The position numbers and the translations under genes are program-made. 64,000 nt of DNA, taken from Pseudomonas putida. GTDB taxonomy: Bacteria; Pseudomonadota; Gammaproteobacteria; Pseudomonadales; Pseudomonadaceae. Positions within the stretch are counted from its first letter, which is position 1. Every line of letters begins with the position of its first letter. The stretch spans positions 62,001-126,000 of the forward strand of contig NZ_SMTE01000014.1 of NCBI RefSeq assembly GCF_004357765.1, in the 5' to 3' direction. Positions 10,401-20,300 of this stretch are shown piece by piece. The notes below the pieces were generated by a model. The model saw nothing but the letters and a program-made list of their open reading frames with translations, had not been told where the DNA came from and did not search any database.

Positions 10401-10954
10401 GCAGCAACCCGTTGCTGGCGCGGCGCAGGCAGCAACTGCCGACGCTGTTGCGCGAGCGACTCAAGCAAAGCCTGCCCACGCACATGCTGCCGGCGCAGAT
10501 CGTGGTGCTCGATGCCCTGCCGCTGACTGCCAACGGCAAGCTCGATCGCCAGGTACTGGCCGGGCACGACAGTCAGGTACAGCCGACCCAGGCCCTGTAC
10601 CGCGCCGCCGAGACCGAGCTGCAGCAAGCGGTGGCGGCCATCTGGCAGGAAGTGCTCGGGATCAAGCGGGTAGGCCTGGACGACAACTTCTTCGAACTCG
10701 GCGGCCACTCGCTGCTGGCCACCCAGGTGGTGTCGCGGATCAATCAGGAATTGCAGGTCAAGTTGTCGGTTCGCAGCCTGTTCGAGACCCGCCACTTGGG
10801 AGCCCTGGTCGAGGTGGTCGAGCAACTGGGCGGCCAGCGGTTGTCCAGCGAGCACCTCAGCGCCGAGGTGGCCGCCGCCTTGCAAGCCCTGCAAGGGCTG
10901 TCCGAGGAAGACTTGATGCAGTTGGCCGAGAGCGCCACGCAAGGAACGAACTGA
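4433..10954 (+). CDS. NRPS1: FAAL-ACP-C-A(methyltransferase)-PCP, loads fatty acid and threonine
   Basis: A 2173-residue synthetase that starts the lipopeptide. Residues 1-560 are a fatty acyl-AMP ligase like the first domain of PvdL ([21 protein letters not shown]). The ACP follows, with phosphopantetheine serine S611 in LGGNS. The condensation domain at about 670-1105 has QHIVADG (803-809): the first His is Gln but the catalytic second His remains. The adenylation domain (core [11 protein letters not shown] near 1279) gives the code DFWNIGMVHK, the standard threonine code. A SAM methyltransferase of N-MT type sits inside the A domain after [15 protein letters not shown], with [11 protein letters not shown] near 1657 and [16 protein letters not shown] near 1725. 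The PCP serine is S2093. The start has AGGTGA at ideal spacing. Predicted step: acyl chain onto (N-methyl)Thr. The stop overlaps the next start by one base. Confidence 0.93.
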   Translation: MNSRFDAAATLVEILSLRASESPQTVALRFLAEGSETPLTYQALDRQARAIAATLADQARPGDRALLLLPSGIDYVAAFFGCLYAGVIAVPAYPPESTRDQHLQRLQSILQDAAPRVVLSEQALLPALATVCAGRDLELLAVDGIDPGCADAWQAVLPSPDDIAFLQYTSGSTSTPKGVEVSHGNLLANEKLIRHGFSIGDGDVIVSWLPLFHDMGLIGGLLQPIYSGVPCVLMSPKYFLERPLRWLEAIDRYAGTISGGPDFAYRLCCERITEAACQGLDLSRWRVAYSGSEPIRAQTLARFAEQFAGQGFDPQSYFASYGLAEATLFVAGGQAGQGIRQLRGSAQALAANRFEAGEEIALISCGRSQPEHRVQVIDTRTLQALPAGQVGELWTSGPSIARGYWNNPQATASTFVERDGCTWLRTGDLAFMHEDEVFITGRLKDMLIIRGQNLYPQDIESHLELSLDVLRKGRIAAFPFTHQGSEAIGIAVEIGRGTRKLVSAQALVQGIAECVAEVCQQAPALVILLEPGALPKTSSGKLQRSACHAQWQAGSLASYHVYLAGAAPQAQSEPASALDARQQQVAALWGEVLEQVPTERDAHFFALGGNSISAVQLLARLRDQLGIEVALATLFEAPTLGAFVERLPAFAPGKAGGAAAAIAALPEQAPRPLSPAQQRMWFMWKLDPHNSAYTISGALRLRGELDVARMAQALTALVERHQVLRSRFTETEQGLQQHLAPLAPVALPVVDLRGLAGDALQQQLAHWDQVQAQTPFDLEHGPLLRARLLQLDDQRHQLLLSIQHIVADGWSMNILSAEIAELYRAAAQQQAPRLKPLRIQYADFAAWQQQWLQGEECARQLRYWRQRLGSEQPLLALPSDRPRPVRPSGKGGQVTLQLPAALSAALKDLGERCQLTLPMVLLASFQVLLARYSGQTDIRVGSTVANRNRVETEGLIGFFVNMLVLRADLSGSPRFIDFLAQVRDVALQAQAHQDLPFERLVEVLQPGRDLGYNPLFQVAYDHQWQRLEGFESLPGLSLEQVSHSQQASQFDLILHTTQAQGQLTAGFSYSADLFDASTIERMAQHWLTLLQAAVDQPHTAVDQLPLLDPVAQQALVQAWNPQCGEFPVQHCLHRLIEAQAARDPQAIAVVDGRERFTYGQVNARANSLARLLQSRGVKPQMLVGIAAERSCELIVGLLAILKAGAAYLPLDPGYPAERLAYMQQDSGIELLLTQRALVGQLAVQPGLQVVCLDDTQACKAFADSNLEDLASPADLAYCIYTSGSTGNPKGVPVTHANVVRLLQASQGEFQFGPRDVWTLFHSYAFDFSVWEIFGALALGGRLLLVPYLTSREPQAFYQLLCDEGVTVLNQTPSAFRQLIPHALAAPAQALSLRWVIFGGEALDLETLTPWFNHFGDQRPRLVNMYGITETTVHVTWRALSRADLERPGSPIGQPLADLQWYFLDAQMNPVPPGVIGELYIGGAGLARGYWRRPGLSAERFVANPFGAPGSRLYRSGDLARYLANGEVQYLGRADQQVKLRGFRIELGEIEARLRDAVQVTDAVVLVSEDASGDKRLQAYVVPDQTRLADEQAATENALLDQWQTVFDATYEMPEQVRGPSFTGWNDSYHDQPIAHEQMQEWLDTTVQRILALKPERLLEIGCGVGLLTQHLAPVCEVYQGCDFSASAIAELGAWAKTQPTLQHVQLSHRQATDFRGVAPGSFDTVVINSVAQYFPDVEYLVQVLKGAISAVAPGGHIFVGDVRHLGLLPLFHASLELARAPAQMSLKQLKSRVRKAIAEDNELLLAPAFFTQLAEQVEGLGGISIQLRRGAWHNELSAYRYDAVLQVGQGQGNDNPVLDSRRLGDQPLAELRALLAAEHPPALRLDGLANPRLARDLLAWQRIDSASETLDAGQLRAQLQQMALPDSDPQAFCELGEAHGYEVRLQWSEQGAPGHFDVLLIDPQRSALHAMAPVTQVRAPGQHRPWLTHSSNPLLARRRQQLPTLLRERLKQSLPTHMLPAQIVVLDALPLTANGKLDRQVLAGHDSQVQPTQALYRAAETELQQAVAAIWQEVLGIKRVGLDDNFFELGGHSLLATQVVSRINQELQVKLSVRSLFETRHLGALVEVVEQLGGQRLSSEHLSAEVAAALQALQGLSEEDLMQLAESATQGTN

Positions 10955-13900
10955 TGAACGCACTCCTGGATTCACTCAAGGGCTTGTCGCCCATCCAGCG
11001 CAAAGCCTTGATCGCGGTGCTGGCCAAGAAGGGCATCGATTTGCACGCCCAGCTGCCGATTCCGACGCTCGATCGCGAGCAGCCTCTGGCGCTCTCGTTC
11101 GCCCAGCAGCGGCTGTGGTTCCTCTGGCAGCTCGACCCGGATGGCAGCGCCTACAACATCCCCGGTGCGCTGCGTATCCAGGGCCCGCTGGACACCGCCC
11201 TGGTGCAACGCACCTTCGACTACCTGGTGGCGCGCCACGAAGCCCTGCGTACCACCTTCGACCACCGCGACGAGGCCGATGTCCAGGTCATTCACCCGCA
11301 CCTGCAGGTACCCATGGCGCTCGTCGACCTCAGCCATCTGGCGCTGGACGATGCCGAACCCCAGGCTGCCGGGTTAGCCGAGCGCGAGGCACTGGCGCCG
11401 TTCGACCTGCGTCACGGCCCGCTGCTGCGCCTGCAGCTGGTGCGTTTCAACGACAATGACCACCTGCTGCTGGTGACACTGCATCACATCATCGCCGATG
11501 GTTGGTCGGTGGACGTCTTCCTCAAGGAATTCGCCCGCGTCTACGATGCCTTCAACGCCGAGGCCGAGCCCGCCTTGGCAGCATTGCCGATCCAGTACGC
11601 CGACTATGCCCACTGGCAGCGCGAATGGCTGGATGCCGGCGAGAGCGACCGTCAGCTGGCCTACTGGCGCCAGCAACTGGGCGACCAGCATCCGTTGCTG
11701 CAACTGCCCTTGGACCACCCGCGTCCAGCCCAGCTCAGCGCCCGTGGCGGCAGTGTCGACATCGCTCTGGATGCCGACCTGAGCAACCGCTTGAAGACCT
11801 TGGCCAAGGCCGAGGACGTGACCCTGTTCGTGATCCTGCTGGCGGCGTTCAACTTGCTGTTGTACCGCTACAGCGGTCAGCACGACCTGCGCATCGGGGT
11901 TCCGGTGGCCAACCGCAACCGCCTGGAAACCGAAGGCGTGGTGGGCTTTTTCGTCAACACCCTGGTGCTGCGTACCCAGATCGACAGCCGGCAGACGTTC
12001 CGTCAGTTGCTGCAGCAGGTGCACCAGGCTTCCGTGGCGTCCCAGGCCAATCAGGACCTACCGTTCGAACGCCTGGTCGAAGCCCTGCAACCTGAGCGCA
12101 GCCTGAGTCACAACCCGCTGTTCCAGGTGAAGTTCAACTACGGTTTCGATGTGTCCAGCCTGCCGGCGCCCCAAGGCCTGAGCATGACCCGCTGGCCCAG
12201 CCAGCACCTGGGCGCGCACTTCGACCTGGCTTTGGACCTCACCGATACCGCCCAAGGTGTGCAGGGCGCATTCACCTATGCCCGCGACCTGTTCGAGGTG
12301 GGCAGCATCGAAAGCCTGGCCTGCGAGTTCGTGGCGCTGCTTGGCGATCTCGTGCGCCAGCCTGCCGAGCCGCTGTGGGCCATGGCCGAGCATCGGCCCA
12401 GTGACGAAGGCCTGGTCGGCCCGGCGCTGACCCCGGACTACAGCCATGTTCTGCAAGCCTGGGATGCGCAGTGCCAGCAACGCGCTCAGGCAGTGGCGGT
12501 GAAATGCAGCGAGCAGACGTTGAGCTTCGCCGAGCTCGATGCCCAGGCCAATCGCCTGGCGCACTACCTGCAAACCCAGGGAGTGGACGCGGACGAACCG
12601 GTGCTGATCGCTCTGCCGCGCTCCTCGCGTTGGGTCATGGCCCTGCTTGGCGTGCTCAAGAGCGGCGCGGCCTACGTACCCTTGGACCCGCAATTGCCCG
12701 CCGCGCGTCTGGCCCAGGTCGCCGGGCAGAGTGCCGCACGCTGGTTGCTGGTGGACACTGACGCGGTTGCCGATGTCCCTGGCGTCCAGCGTATCGACCT
12801 GCGCAGCGATACCTGGCGCCAGGCCGGCGAACATCCCGCTGTCGGCGTGCGGCACCCGCAGCAGGCCGCCTACGCCATCTTCACCTCCGGTTCGACCGGC
12901 CAGCCGAAGGGCGTGCGGGTCAGCCACCGGGCCCTGAACAACTATGTGCAGGCGCTGCTGCAGCGCACGGCCCTGGCGCCCGAGGCGAGCATGGCAATGG
13001 TCTCCAGCGTGGCCGCCGACCTTGGCCACACGGTGCTGTTCGGCGCGCTCTGCAGCGGGCGTACCTTGCACCTGCTCGATGACCGCCAATGCGCCGACGC
13101 CGAAGCCTTCGCTGAGTACATGAGCCGCGAGAGGGTGGGCGTGCTGAAGATCGTACCCAGCCACCTGCGTGGCCTGCTGCAGGCCACCGACAACCCGGCC
13201 GTACTGCCCTGGCACGCGCTCATCAGCGGCGGCGAAGCCTGCGATTGGGAACTGGTGGCGCAGATTCGCCGGCTGGCACCAGGCTGCCGCCTGATCAACC
13301 ACTACGGCCCGAGCGAAACCACGGTCGGCGTACTGGTGGGCGAGGTGGGCGAGCGCCAGACCGATAGCGCCACCGCCTTGCTCGGTCTGCCGCTGGCCAA
13401 CTGCCGGGCCAAGGTGCTCGACGACGATCTCAACGCGGTGCCGGTCAATGCCATCGGTGAGCTGTACATCGGCGGCGCGGGGCTTGCCGATGGTTACCTC
13501 GGCCAGCCGGGCCTCACCGCCGAGCGTTTCATTGCCGACCCCGGCGGCAATGGCCAGCGCCTGTACCGCACCGGCGACCGCGTGCGCAATCGTCGCGACG
13601 GCCTGCTGGAGTTCCTCGGACGCAGCGACGACCAGGTCAAGATCCGTGGCTATCGCGTCGAGCTCAACGACATCACTCAGGCCCTCAAGGGCGTAGCGGG
13701 CGTGCTCGACGCCGTGGTCCTGGCGTGTCCTGGCAGTACCGGCAGCCTGCAGTTGGTGGCCTGGTGCGTGCTGGCCGACGACACCCGTCTGGCCAGCGTG
13801 CAACAGGCGTTGCAGGCGCAGCTGCCGGATTATCAGCAGCCGGCCCTGTGGCAACAGCTGGAGGCCATGCCGCTGACGGCCAACGGCAAACTCGACCGCC

Positions 13901-16900
13901 GCGCCTTGGCCGCGCCGGAGCAGGCCCAGGCGCAGTTCGTCGAACCCCGCAATCCGGTCGAGGCGAGCATGGCCGAGGTCTGGGCGAACGTGCTCAAGCT
14001 GCCGCGGGTGGGGGTCACCGACAACTTCTTCGAACTGGGTGGCGACTCCATTCTCAGCCTGCAGATCATTGCCCGCTCGCGCAAACTGGGCTTCAAGCTT
14101 TCGCCCAAGCAGCTGTTCGAGAAGCAGACCATCGAGCAATTGGCCCTGCTGTTCAGCCAGCCAACAGCCGCGCCGGTGGTGAGCATCGCCGCGCATACCG
14201 GTGACCGTCAGCAAGGGCCGTTGTCGCTGGGCCAGCAACGCCTGTGGTTCCTGTGGAAGATGGCGCCGACCAGCAGCGCGTACAATATCGCCGCAGCGCT
14301 GCGCCTACGCGGGCCACTCGACCGGCAGGCATTGCATGGCGCCTTCGCCCACCTGGTGGCACGCCATGAAGGGCTGCGTACCACCTTCCGCGAGGTAGAA
14401 GGCCAGCCCCGACAGTTCATCGGCGAGCCCCAGGTGCCGCAGCTCGACGTCGACACCCTGAGCGATCCGCAAGCCTTGCAGCAACGCCTGCAGGCCTACG
14501 CCGCGCAGCCGTTCGACCTGGCCAGCGGCCCGCTGTTGCGCCTGAACCTGCTGGCCTGCGGCGAGCAGGAACACGTGCTGTCGATCGTCATCCACCACAT
14601 CGTCGCCGATGGCTGGACCATGAACCTGCTGACCGAGGAGTTCAGCCACTGCTACGCCCGTCTGAGCCAAGGCCAGGCGCCGCAACTGCCAGCGCTGGCG
14701 CTGCAGTACCAGGACTTCGTCGCCTGGCAGCGCGGTACCCTCGGCAGCGACGAGGCGCAACGCCAATTGCGCTACTGGCAGGACACCCTGGCCGGCGAGC
14801 AGCCGGTGTTGCAACTGCCCAGCGACCACCCGCGTCCGGCGCAGCAGAGCTACCTTGGCGCCCAGCACCGGGTGCACCTCGCGCCGACGATGGTCGAAGG
14901 CCTGCGCAGCCTTGCCCAGGCACGGGGCGACAGCCTGTTCATGTTGCTCCTGGCAGCGTTCGAGCTGCTGCTGTTCCGCTGCACTGGCCAGCACGACCTG
15001 CGCATCGGTGTACCAGTGGCCAACCGCAATCGGGTCGAGCTCGAAGGCGTGCTGGGCTTTTTCGTCAACACCCAGGTGTTGCGCGGGCAGTTGCAGGGCG
15101 AGCAATCGTTCGAACAATTGCTGGCCCAGGTGAAGACCAGCGTGCTGGCCGCCCAGGAGCACCAGGACCTGTCCTTCGAACAACTGGTCGAAGCGCTCAA
15201 CCCGCAGCGCAGCCTCAGTCACAATCCGCTGTTCCAGGCCATGTACAACCACACGCGCCTGCGCTCCCAAGCCTTGCAGGGTATCGAAGGGCTGGACGTC
15301 GAGGTACTCGAGCCGCACAGCCAGACCACCCAGTTCGATCTCATGCTGCACAGCGAAGAGCGCGCCGACGGAGGCCTGCGCCTGACCTTCGGCTACGCTT
15401 GCGACCTGTTCGAAGCCGCCAGCATCGAGCGCCTGGCCGGGCATTTCGTCGAGTTGCTCAACCAGGTGCTGAGCCGCCCGAGCCAAGCCCTGGATGACTT
15501 CCAACTGGCCGACCCGGCTCAACGCGAGCGTTTGCTGGCGCTGGCTTGCGGCCCGCAGCGCGAAGCGCCGCAACCGTTGTACGTGCACCATGCCATCGCT
15601 GCCCAGGCCCGTCGCAGTCCCGATGCCACCGCATTGCTCATGGGCGAGCAGCGCATGAGCTATGGCGAACTCGAGCGGCGCGCCAACCAGTTGGCCCGGC
15701 GTTTGGTGCGTCTTGGCGCCGGGCCGGAGGTGGTGGTCGGCATCGCTGCACAGCGCTCGCTGGAAATGGTGGTCGGCCTGTTGGCGATCCTCAAGGCCGG
15801 CGCCGCCTATCTGCCGCTCGACCCGGACTACCCAGCCCAGCGCCTGGCTTACATGGTCGCCGACAGCGGGATTCGACTGCTCCTGGCGCAGCCCGCACTG
15901 CTGGCCGATTTGCCGCTGCCCGACGGCGTGCAAGTGCTCGACCTCGGCCAGCCTTGCGACGATGAAGCGGTCGATGCCCCGGCGCCGGCGATGGCTCCGG
16001 AGCAATTGGCCTACGTGATCTACACCTCCGGCTCCACCGGCCAGCCCAAGGGCGCGGGCAACAGCCATGCAGCTTTGGCCAACCGCCTGGCCTGGATGCA
16101 GGCGGCCTACCGACTGGGCGTCGACGACTGCGTGTTGCAGAAGACTCCGTTCGGCTTCGATGTCTCGGTGTGGGAGTTCTTCTGGCCGTTGATGACCGGC
16201 GCTCGGCTGGCCCTGGCCGGCCCGGGCGAGCACCAGGACCCCGAGTGCCTGGCCCGGCGCATTCGCCAATACGACGTGACCACCTTGCACTTCGTGCCTT
16301 CGATGCTGCAGGCGTTCATGGCTCAGGCGCAGTTGCCGGCGCTGCCGAGCCTGACGCGCATCGTCTGCAGTGGCGAGGCGCTGGCAGCGGGGCTGCAGGA
16401 CCAGGTACTGGCGCGCCTGCCCCAGGCCCAGCTGTACAACCTGTATGGCCCCACCGAGGCAGCGATCGACGTCAGCCACTGGACCTGCCGCAGCGACGGC
16501 CGCGACAGCGTTCCTATCGGCCGCCCGATCGACAACACCCAGCTCTACGTGCTCGACGCGCGGCTGCAGCCCCAGCCGCTCAACGTCATTGGCGAACTGT
16601 ACATCGGCGGTGGCAACCTGGCGCGTGGCTACCTCGGTCGCCCAGGCCTGACCGCCGAACGCTTCGTCGCCAACCCCTTCGGCGCACCTGGTTCGCGGCT
16701 CTACCGCACCGGTGACCTGGCCCGCTACCGCGCCGACGGTGCCATCGAGTACGCCGGACGTTGCGACCACCAGGTCAAGCTGCGCGGCTTGCGCATCGAA
16801 CTGGGCGAGATCGAGGCGCAACTGCGGCGCTGCGAGGGCATTGAAGATGCCGTCGTGCTGGCTCTGCAAGGCCCTACCGGACAACACCTGGTGGCATACG

Positions 16901-17385
16901 TGGTCACCGGCCTGGACGAGCAGGGCCTGGGCCAGGCGTTGCGCAGCCAACTGCGCGAGCACCTGCCCGAGTACATGCTGCCCAGCGTGTTCGTCGCCCT
17001 GGCGCAGTTGCCCCTCAGCGCCAACGGCAAGCTCGAACGCCGCGCCTTGCCGACGCCGCAGTGGCATAGCGAAGCGCGCTACCAGGCACCGGAAACCCCG
17101 GTGCAACGGCAACTGGCGGATATCTGGCAAACCTTGCTCAAGGTCGAGCGGGTCGGGCTGGACGATGACTTCTTCGCCCTCGGTGGGCACTCGTTGCTGG
17201 CCACCCGTATGGCTGCCGACATCCGCCAGGCGCTGTTGATCGAGCTGCCGCTGCGGTGCGTGTTCGAGGCCGGCAGCCTGGCGGCCCTGGCGCAACGCGT
17301 GGAGCAGGAACTGGCTGCCGCCGATCTTGGTGGCGAACTCGATAGCATGGCCGCACTGCTGGCCGAGCTGGAGCAAAACCCATGA
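10954..17385 (+). CDS. NRPS2: two modules, C-A(Asp)-PCP-C-A(Ser)-PCP
   Basis: A 2143-residue synthetase with modules 2 and 3. The start is the ATG in TGATG, overlapping the NRPS1 stop. Module 2 has an LCL-like condensation domain (HHIIADG at 177-183). Its A domain has the unusual A4 region SVAADLGHTVLFGAL, and the code read is DLTKIGHVGK, an aspartate type used by beta-hydroxyaspartate modules. The PCP serine is S1032 in LGGDSILSLQ. Module 3 has condensation HHIVADG from 1214, A-domain core [11 protein letters not shown] near 1690, code DVWHVSLIDK (serine), and PCP serine S2080. There is no epimerase, so L-Asp and L-Ser are expected. PCP2 has the GGDSI form usually seen before epimerases although none follows. 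No terminal thioesterase is present, so the chain passes to NRPS3, whose start overlaps by 4 bases. Confidence 0.93.
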   Translation: MNALLDSLKGLSPIQRKALIAVLAKKGIDLHAQLPIPTLDREQPLALSFAQQRLWFLWQLDPDGSAYNIPGALRIQGPLDTALVQRTFDYLVARHEALRTTFDHRDEADVQVIHPHLQVPMALVDLSHLALDDAEPQAAGLAEREALAPFDLRHGPLLRLQLVRFNDNDHLLLVTLHHIIADGWSVDVFLKEFARVYDAFNAEAEPALAALPIQYADYAHWQREWLDAGESDRQLAYWRQQLGDQHPLLQLPLDHPRPAQLSARGGSVDIALDADLSNRLKTLAKAEDVTLFVILLAAFNLLLYRYSGQHDLRIGVPVANRNRLETEGVVGFFVNTLVLRTQIDSRQTFRQLLQQVHQASVASQANQDLPFERLVEALQPERSLSHNPLFQVKFNYGFDVSSLPAPQGLSMTRWPSQHLGAHFDLALDLTDTAQGVQGAFTYARDLFEVGSIESLACEFVALLGDLVRQPAEPLWAMAEHRPSDEGLVGPALTPDYSHVLQAWDAQCQQRAQAVAVKCSEQTLSFAELDAQANRLAHYLQTQGVDADEPVLIALPRSSRWVMALLGVLKSGAAYVPLDPQLPAARLAQVAGQSAARWLLVDTDAVADVPGVQRIDLRSDTWRQAGEHPAVGVRHPQQAAYAIFTSGSTGQPKGVRVSHRALNNYVQALLQRTALAPEASMAMVSSVAADLGHTVLFGALCSGRTLHLLDDRQCADAEAFAEYMSRERVGVLKIVPSHLRGLLQATDNPAVLPWHALISGGEACDWELVAQIRRLAPGCRLINHYGPSETTVGVLVGEVGERQTDSATALLGLPLANCRAKVLDDDLNAVPVNAIGELYIGGAGLADGYLGQPGLTAERFIADPGGNGQRLYRTGDRVRNRRDGLLEFLGRSDDQVKIRGYRVELNDITQALKGVAGVLDAVVLACPGSTGSLQLVAWCVLADDTRLASVQQALQAQLPDYQQPALWQQLEAMPLTANGKLDRRALAAPEQAQAQFVEPRNPVEASMAEVWANVLKLPRVGVTDNFFELGGDSILSLQIIARSRKLGFKLSPKQLFEKQTIEQLALLFSQPTAAPVVSIAAHTGDRQQGPLSLGQQRLWFLWKMAPTSSAYNIAAALRLRGPLDRQALHGAFAHLVARHEGLRTTFREVEGQPRQFIGEPQVPQLDVDTLSDPQALQQRLQAYAAQPFDLASGPLLRLNLLACGEQEHVLSIVIHHIVADGWTMNLLTEEFSHCYARLSQGQAPQLPALALQYQDFVAWQRGTLGSDEAQRQLRYWQDTLAGEQPVLQLPSDHPRPAQQSYLGAQHRVHLAPTMVEGLRSLAQARGDSLFMLLLAAFELLLFRCTGQHDLRIGVPVANRNRVELEGVLGFFVNTQVLRGQLQGEQSFEQLLAQVKTSVLAAQEHQDLSFEQLVEALNPQRSLSHNPLFQAMYNHTRLRSQALQGIEGLDVEVLEPHSQTTQFDLMLHSEERADGGLRLTFGYACDLFEAASIERLAGHFVELLNQVLSRPSQALDDFQLADPAQRERLLALACGPQREAPQPLYVHHAIAAQARRSPDATALLMGEQRMSYGELERRANQLARRLVRLGAGPEVVVGIAAQRSLEMVVGLLAILKAGAAYLPLDPDYPAQRLAYMVADSGIRLLLAQPALLADLPLPDGVQVLDLGQPCDDEAVDAPAPAMAPEQLAYVIYTSGSTGQPKGAGNSHAALANRLAWMQAAYRLGVDDCVLQKTPFGFDVSVWEFFWPLMTGARLALAGPGEHQDPECLARRIRQYDVTTLHFVPSMLQAFMAQAQLPALPSLTRIVCSGEALAAGLQDQVLARLPQAQLYNLYGPTEAAIDVSHWTCRSDGRDSVPIGRPIDNTQLYVLDARLQPQPLNVIGELYIGGGNLARGYLGRPGLTAERFVANPFGAPGSRLYRTGDLARYRADGAIEYAGRCDHQVKLRGLRIELGEIEAQLRRCEGIEDAVVLALQGPTGQHLVAYVVTGLDEQGLGQALRSQLREHLPEYMLPSVFVALAQLPLSANGKLERRALPTPQWHSEARYQAPETPVQRQLADIWQTLLKVERVGLDDDFFALGGHSLLATRMAADIRQALLIELPLRCVFEAGSLAALAQRVEQELAAADLGGELDSMAALLAELEQNP

Positions 17386-20300
17386 GCACTTCCCTGGCCC
17401 AGCAGGCCCAAGCCCTGCACGACATTGCCCGGCGTGCCAGCGCCTTGAGCGAAGACAAGCAACAGGTATTCCTCGGCCAATTGAACGAGCGGGGCATCGC
17501 CATCGGCAAACTGCCGATCGTCGCCTCGCCGCGTACCGACGATTTGCCACTGTCCCATGCCCAGCAGCGGCTGTGGTTCCTCTGGCAGCTGGAGCCGTAC
17601 AGCCCGGCCTACAACATCGCCAGCAACCTGCGGCTGCGCGGCGCGCTCGATCAAGCCCGCCTGCAGCAGGCCTTCGATGCTTTGGTGGCGCGCCACCAGG
17701 CACTGCGCACGCGGTTCCCGGCCAACGCCGGGCAGGCGCGCCAGCATATCGATGCGCCAGCGCCGCTGACCCTCTGTGTCGAAGACCTGTCCCATTTGCC
17801 GGCCAGCGAGCGCAGTGGCCGCGCCGAGGCCCTGGCCCGCGAAGAGGCCGAGCGCCCCTTCGACCTGGCGGAGGGCCCGCTGCTGCGGGTCGGCTTGCTG
17901 CGCCTGGCCGATGACGACCACGTGCTGCTGCTGACCTTGCACCACATCATCGCCGATGGCTGGTCGCTGAATGTGCTGATCAACGAGTTCGCGGCGCTCT
18001 ACCGCGGCGATGCCGACTTGCCTGAACTATCGGTGCAATACAAGGATTACACCCTGTGGCAGCGCAGCCTGCTGCGCGCCGGTGAAGGCGAGCGCCAGCT
18101 CGTTTACTGGCGACAACAACTCGCCGGGCATTGCGGTGTGCTTGAGCTGCCCCTGGACCACCCGCGGCGCCTGCAGCCGAGCCTGGCCGGGGGGAGCCTG
18201 GCACTGCCGTTGTCGCCTTCGCTCACCGAAGCGTTGCGGGCGATGGCTCGTACTGAGCAGGTCAGCCTGTTCAGCGTGTTGTTGTGTGCTTTCAACGTGT
18301 TGCTGTGGCGCTACAGCGGCCAGCGTGACCTGCTGGTGGGGGTGCCCATCGCCAACCGTCAGCGCCAGGAAACCCAAGGCCTGATCGGCCTGTTCGTCAA
18401 TACCCAGGTGCTGCGCACGCAGCTCGATCCGCGTCAGCCACTGCGTCAGCTCCTGGCCCAGGTCGGCGAAGCGGCGCGCCAAGGCCAGAGCTTCCAGGAC
18501 CTGCCGTTCGAACAGCTGGTCGATGCCCTGCACGGTCAGCGCAGCCTCAACCGCAGCCCGTTGTTCCAGGTCATGTTCAATCACCAGCAGCGCCAGTTGG
18601 ATGCCTTCGAGCAGTTGCCAGGGCTGGCGCTCGAGCCGTTCGTCCAGCTCCAGCGCAGCGCGCGCTTCGACCTGGCCCTGGACACCGAAGAGGACAGCCA
18701 AGGCCACCTGTCGGCGCTGTTCACCTACCCGGTGGAGCTGTTCGATGCCGTCACCGTACAGGCAATGGCAGACGACTACCTGGGCATTCTGGAGCAGCTG
18801 GTCGAGCAGCCTCAGGCGGTGGTCGGCGAGCTGGGGCTGGCGCGCACTCCGGTTTGGCAGGAGGCGTTCAATGCCACCGACCGGACCTTCCCAGACGCCT
18901 GCCTGCACAGCCTGTTCGAGGCCCAGGCCGCGCGCACGCCGGATGCCTGTGCGGTGCAGTGTGGCGGGCAGCGCCTGAGCTACGCCGAGCTGGATCGGCG
19001 GGCCAACCGCGTGGCTCACCAACTGGCCGCCTGGGGCGTGGGCCCCGATGACCTGGTGGCGGTGGCCCTGGAGCGCTCGCTGGAACTGCCGGTGGCGCTC
19101 CTGGGCATCCTCAAGGCCGGCGGCGCCTACCTGCCACTGGACCCGAGCTATCCGGCCGAGCGCCTGGCTTACATGCTCGAGGACAGCGCGGCGGCGTGGC
19201 TGGTCACTGAAAGTGCCGTGCTCGCGAACCTCGCCTCGATCCCGGCGCGGGCGTTGTGCCTGGACCGCGATCATGCGCTGCTCGCGGCGCAGCCTGACAC
19301 CGCCCTGGCCTTGGCACAGAGTGCCGACACGCTGGCCTACTGCATCTACACCTCCGGTTCCACCGGCAAGCCCAAGGGCGTCATGGTGCGTCATGCCGGG
19401 GTGGTCAATTTCCTCGCCAGCATGGCCCGCGAACCCGGCATCGTCGCCAGCGATTGTGTGCTCGGCCTGACCTCGCTGTCGTTCGACATCGCCGCGCTGG
19501 AGCTGTACCTGCCGCTGCTGCATGGCGCGCGGCTGTTACTGGTCGACCGCGACTGCGCGCGCGACCCGCAGCGCTTGCTGGGCGAGGTCCAGGCCCACGG
19601 CGTCAGCATTCTCCAGGCCACGCCCTCGACCTGGCGCATGCTGCTGGCCGGGGAGGGGGGAGCGCTGCTCCAGGGGCGCAAGCTGCTGTGCGGCGGCGAG
19701 GCGCTCGACGCTGACCTGGCGGCACGCCTGCGTGCCTGTGGTGGAGCGTTGTGGAACCTGTATGGGCCGACCGAGACCACCATCTGGTCGGCGGTGCAGC
19801 GAGTGGACTCGGACAAGGTCTGGCTCGGCAAACCGTTGGACAATACCCAGCTGTACGTGCTGGACGATGAGCTCAACCGCCAGCCCGCCGGGGTCGCCGG
19901 CGAGCTGTACATCGGCGGCGCCGGTCTGGCGCGGGGCTACCTGCAGCGTCCGGGGCTGAGCGCCGAGCGTTTCATCGCCGATCCTTTCGGCGCTCCTGGC
20001 CAACGCCTGTACCGCACGGGTGATCGGGTGCGTCAGCGCCACGACGGACAACTGGAGTACCTCGAGCGGGTGGATCACCAGGTCAAGGTGCGCGGGTTCC
20101 GCATCGAGCTGGGTGAAATCGAGGCACGCCTGCGTGAGGTAGCCGGTGTCCAGGAAGTGGCCGTGATCGCCCGCGATGCTGCCCAGGGCAAGCAGTTGGT
20201 AGCCTACCTGTGCGCCGACGCCCACGACGCGGCTCCGTTGCGCCGGCACCTGCAGGGATGCCTGCCGGAACACATGATGCCGGCCCATTTCGTGTTCCTC

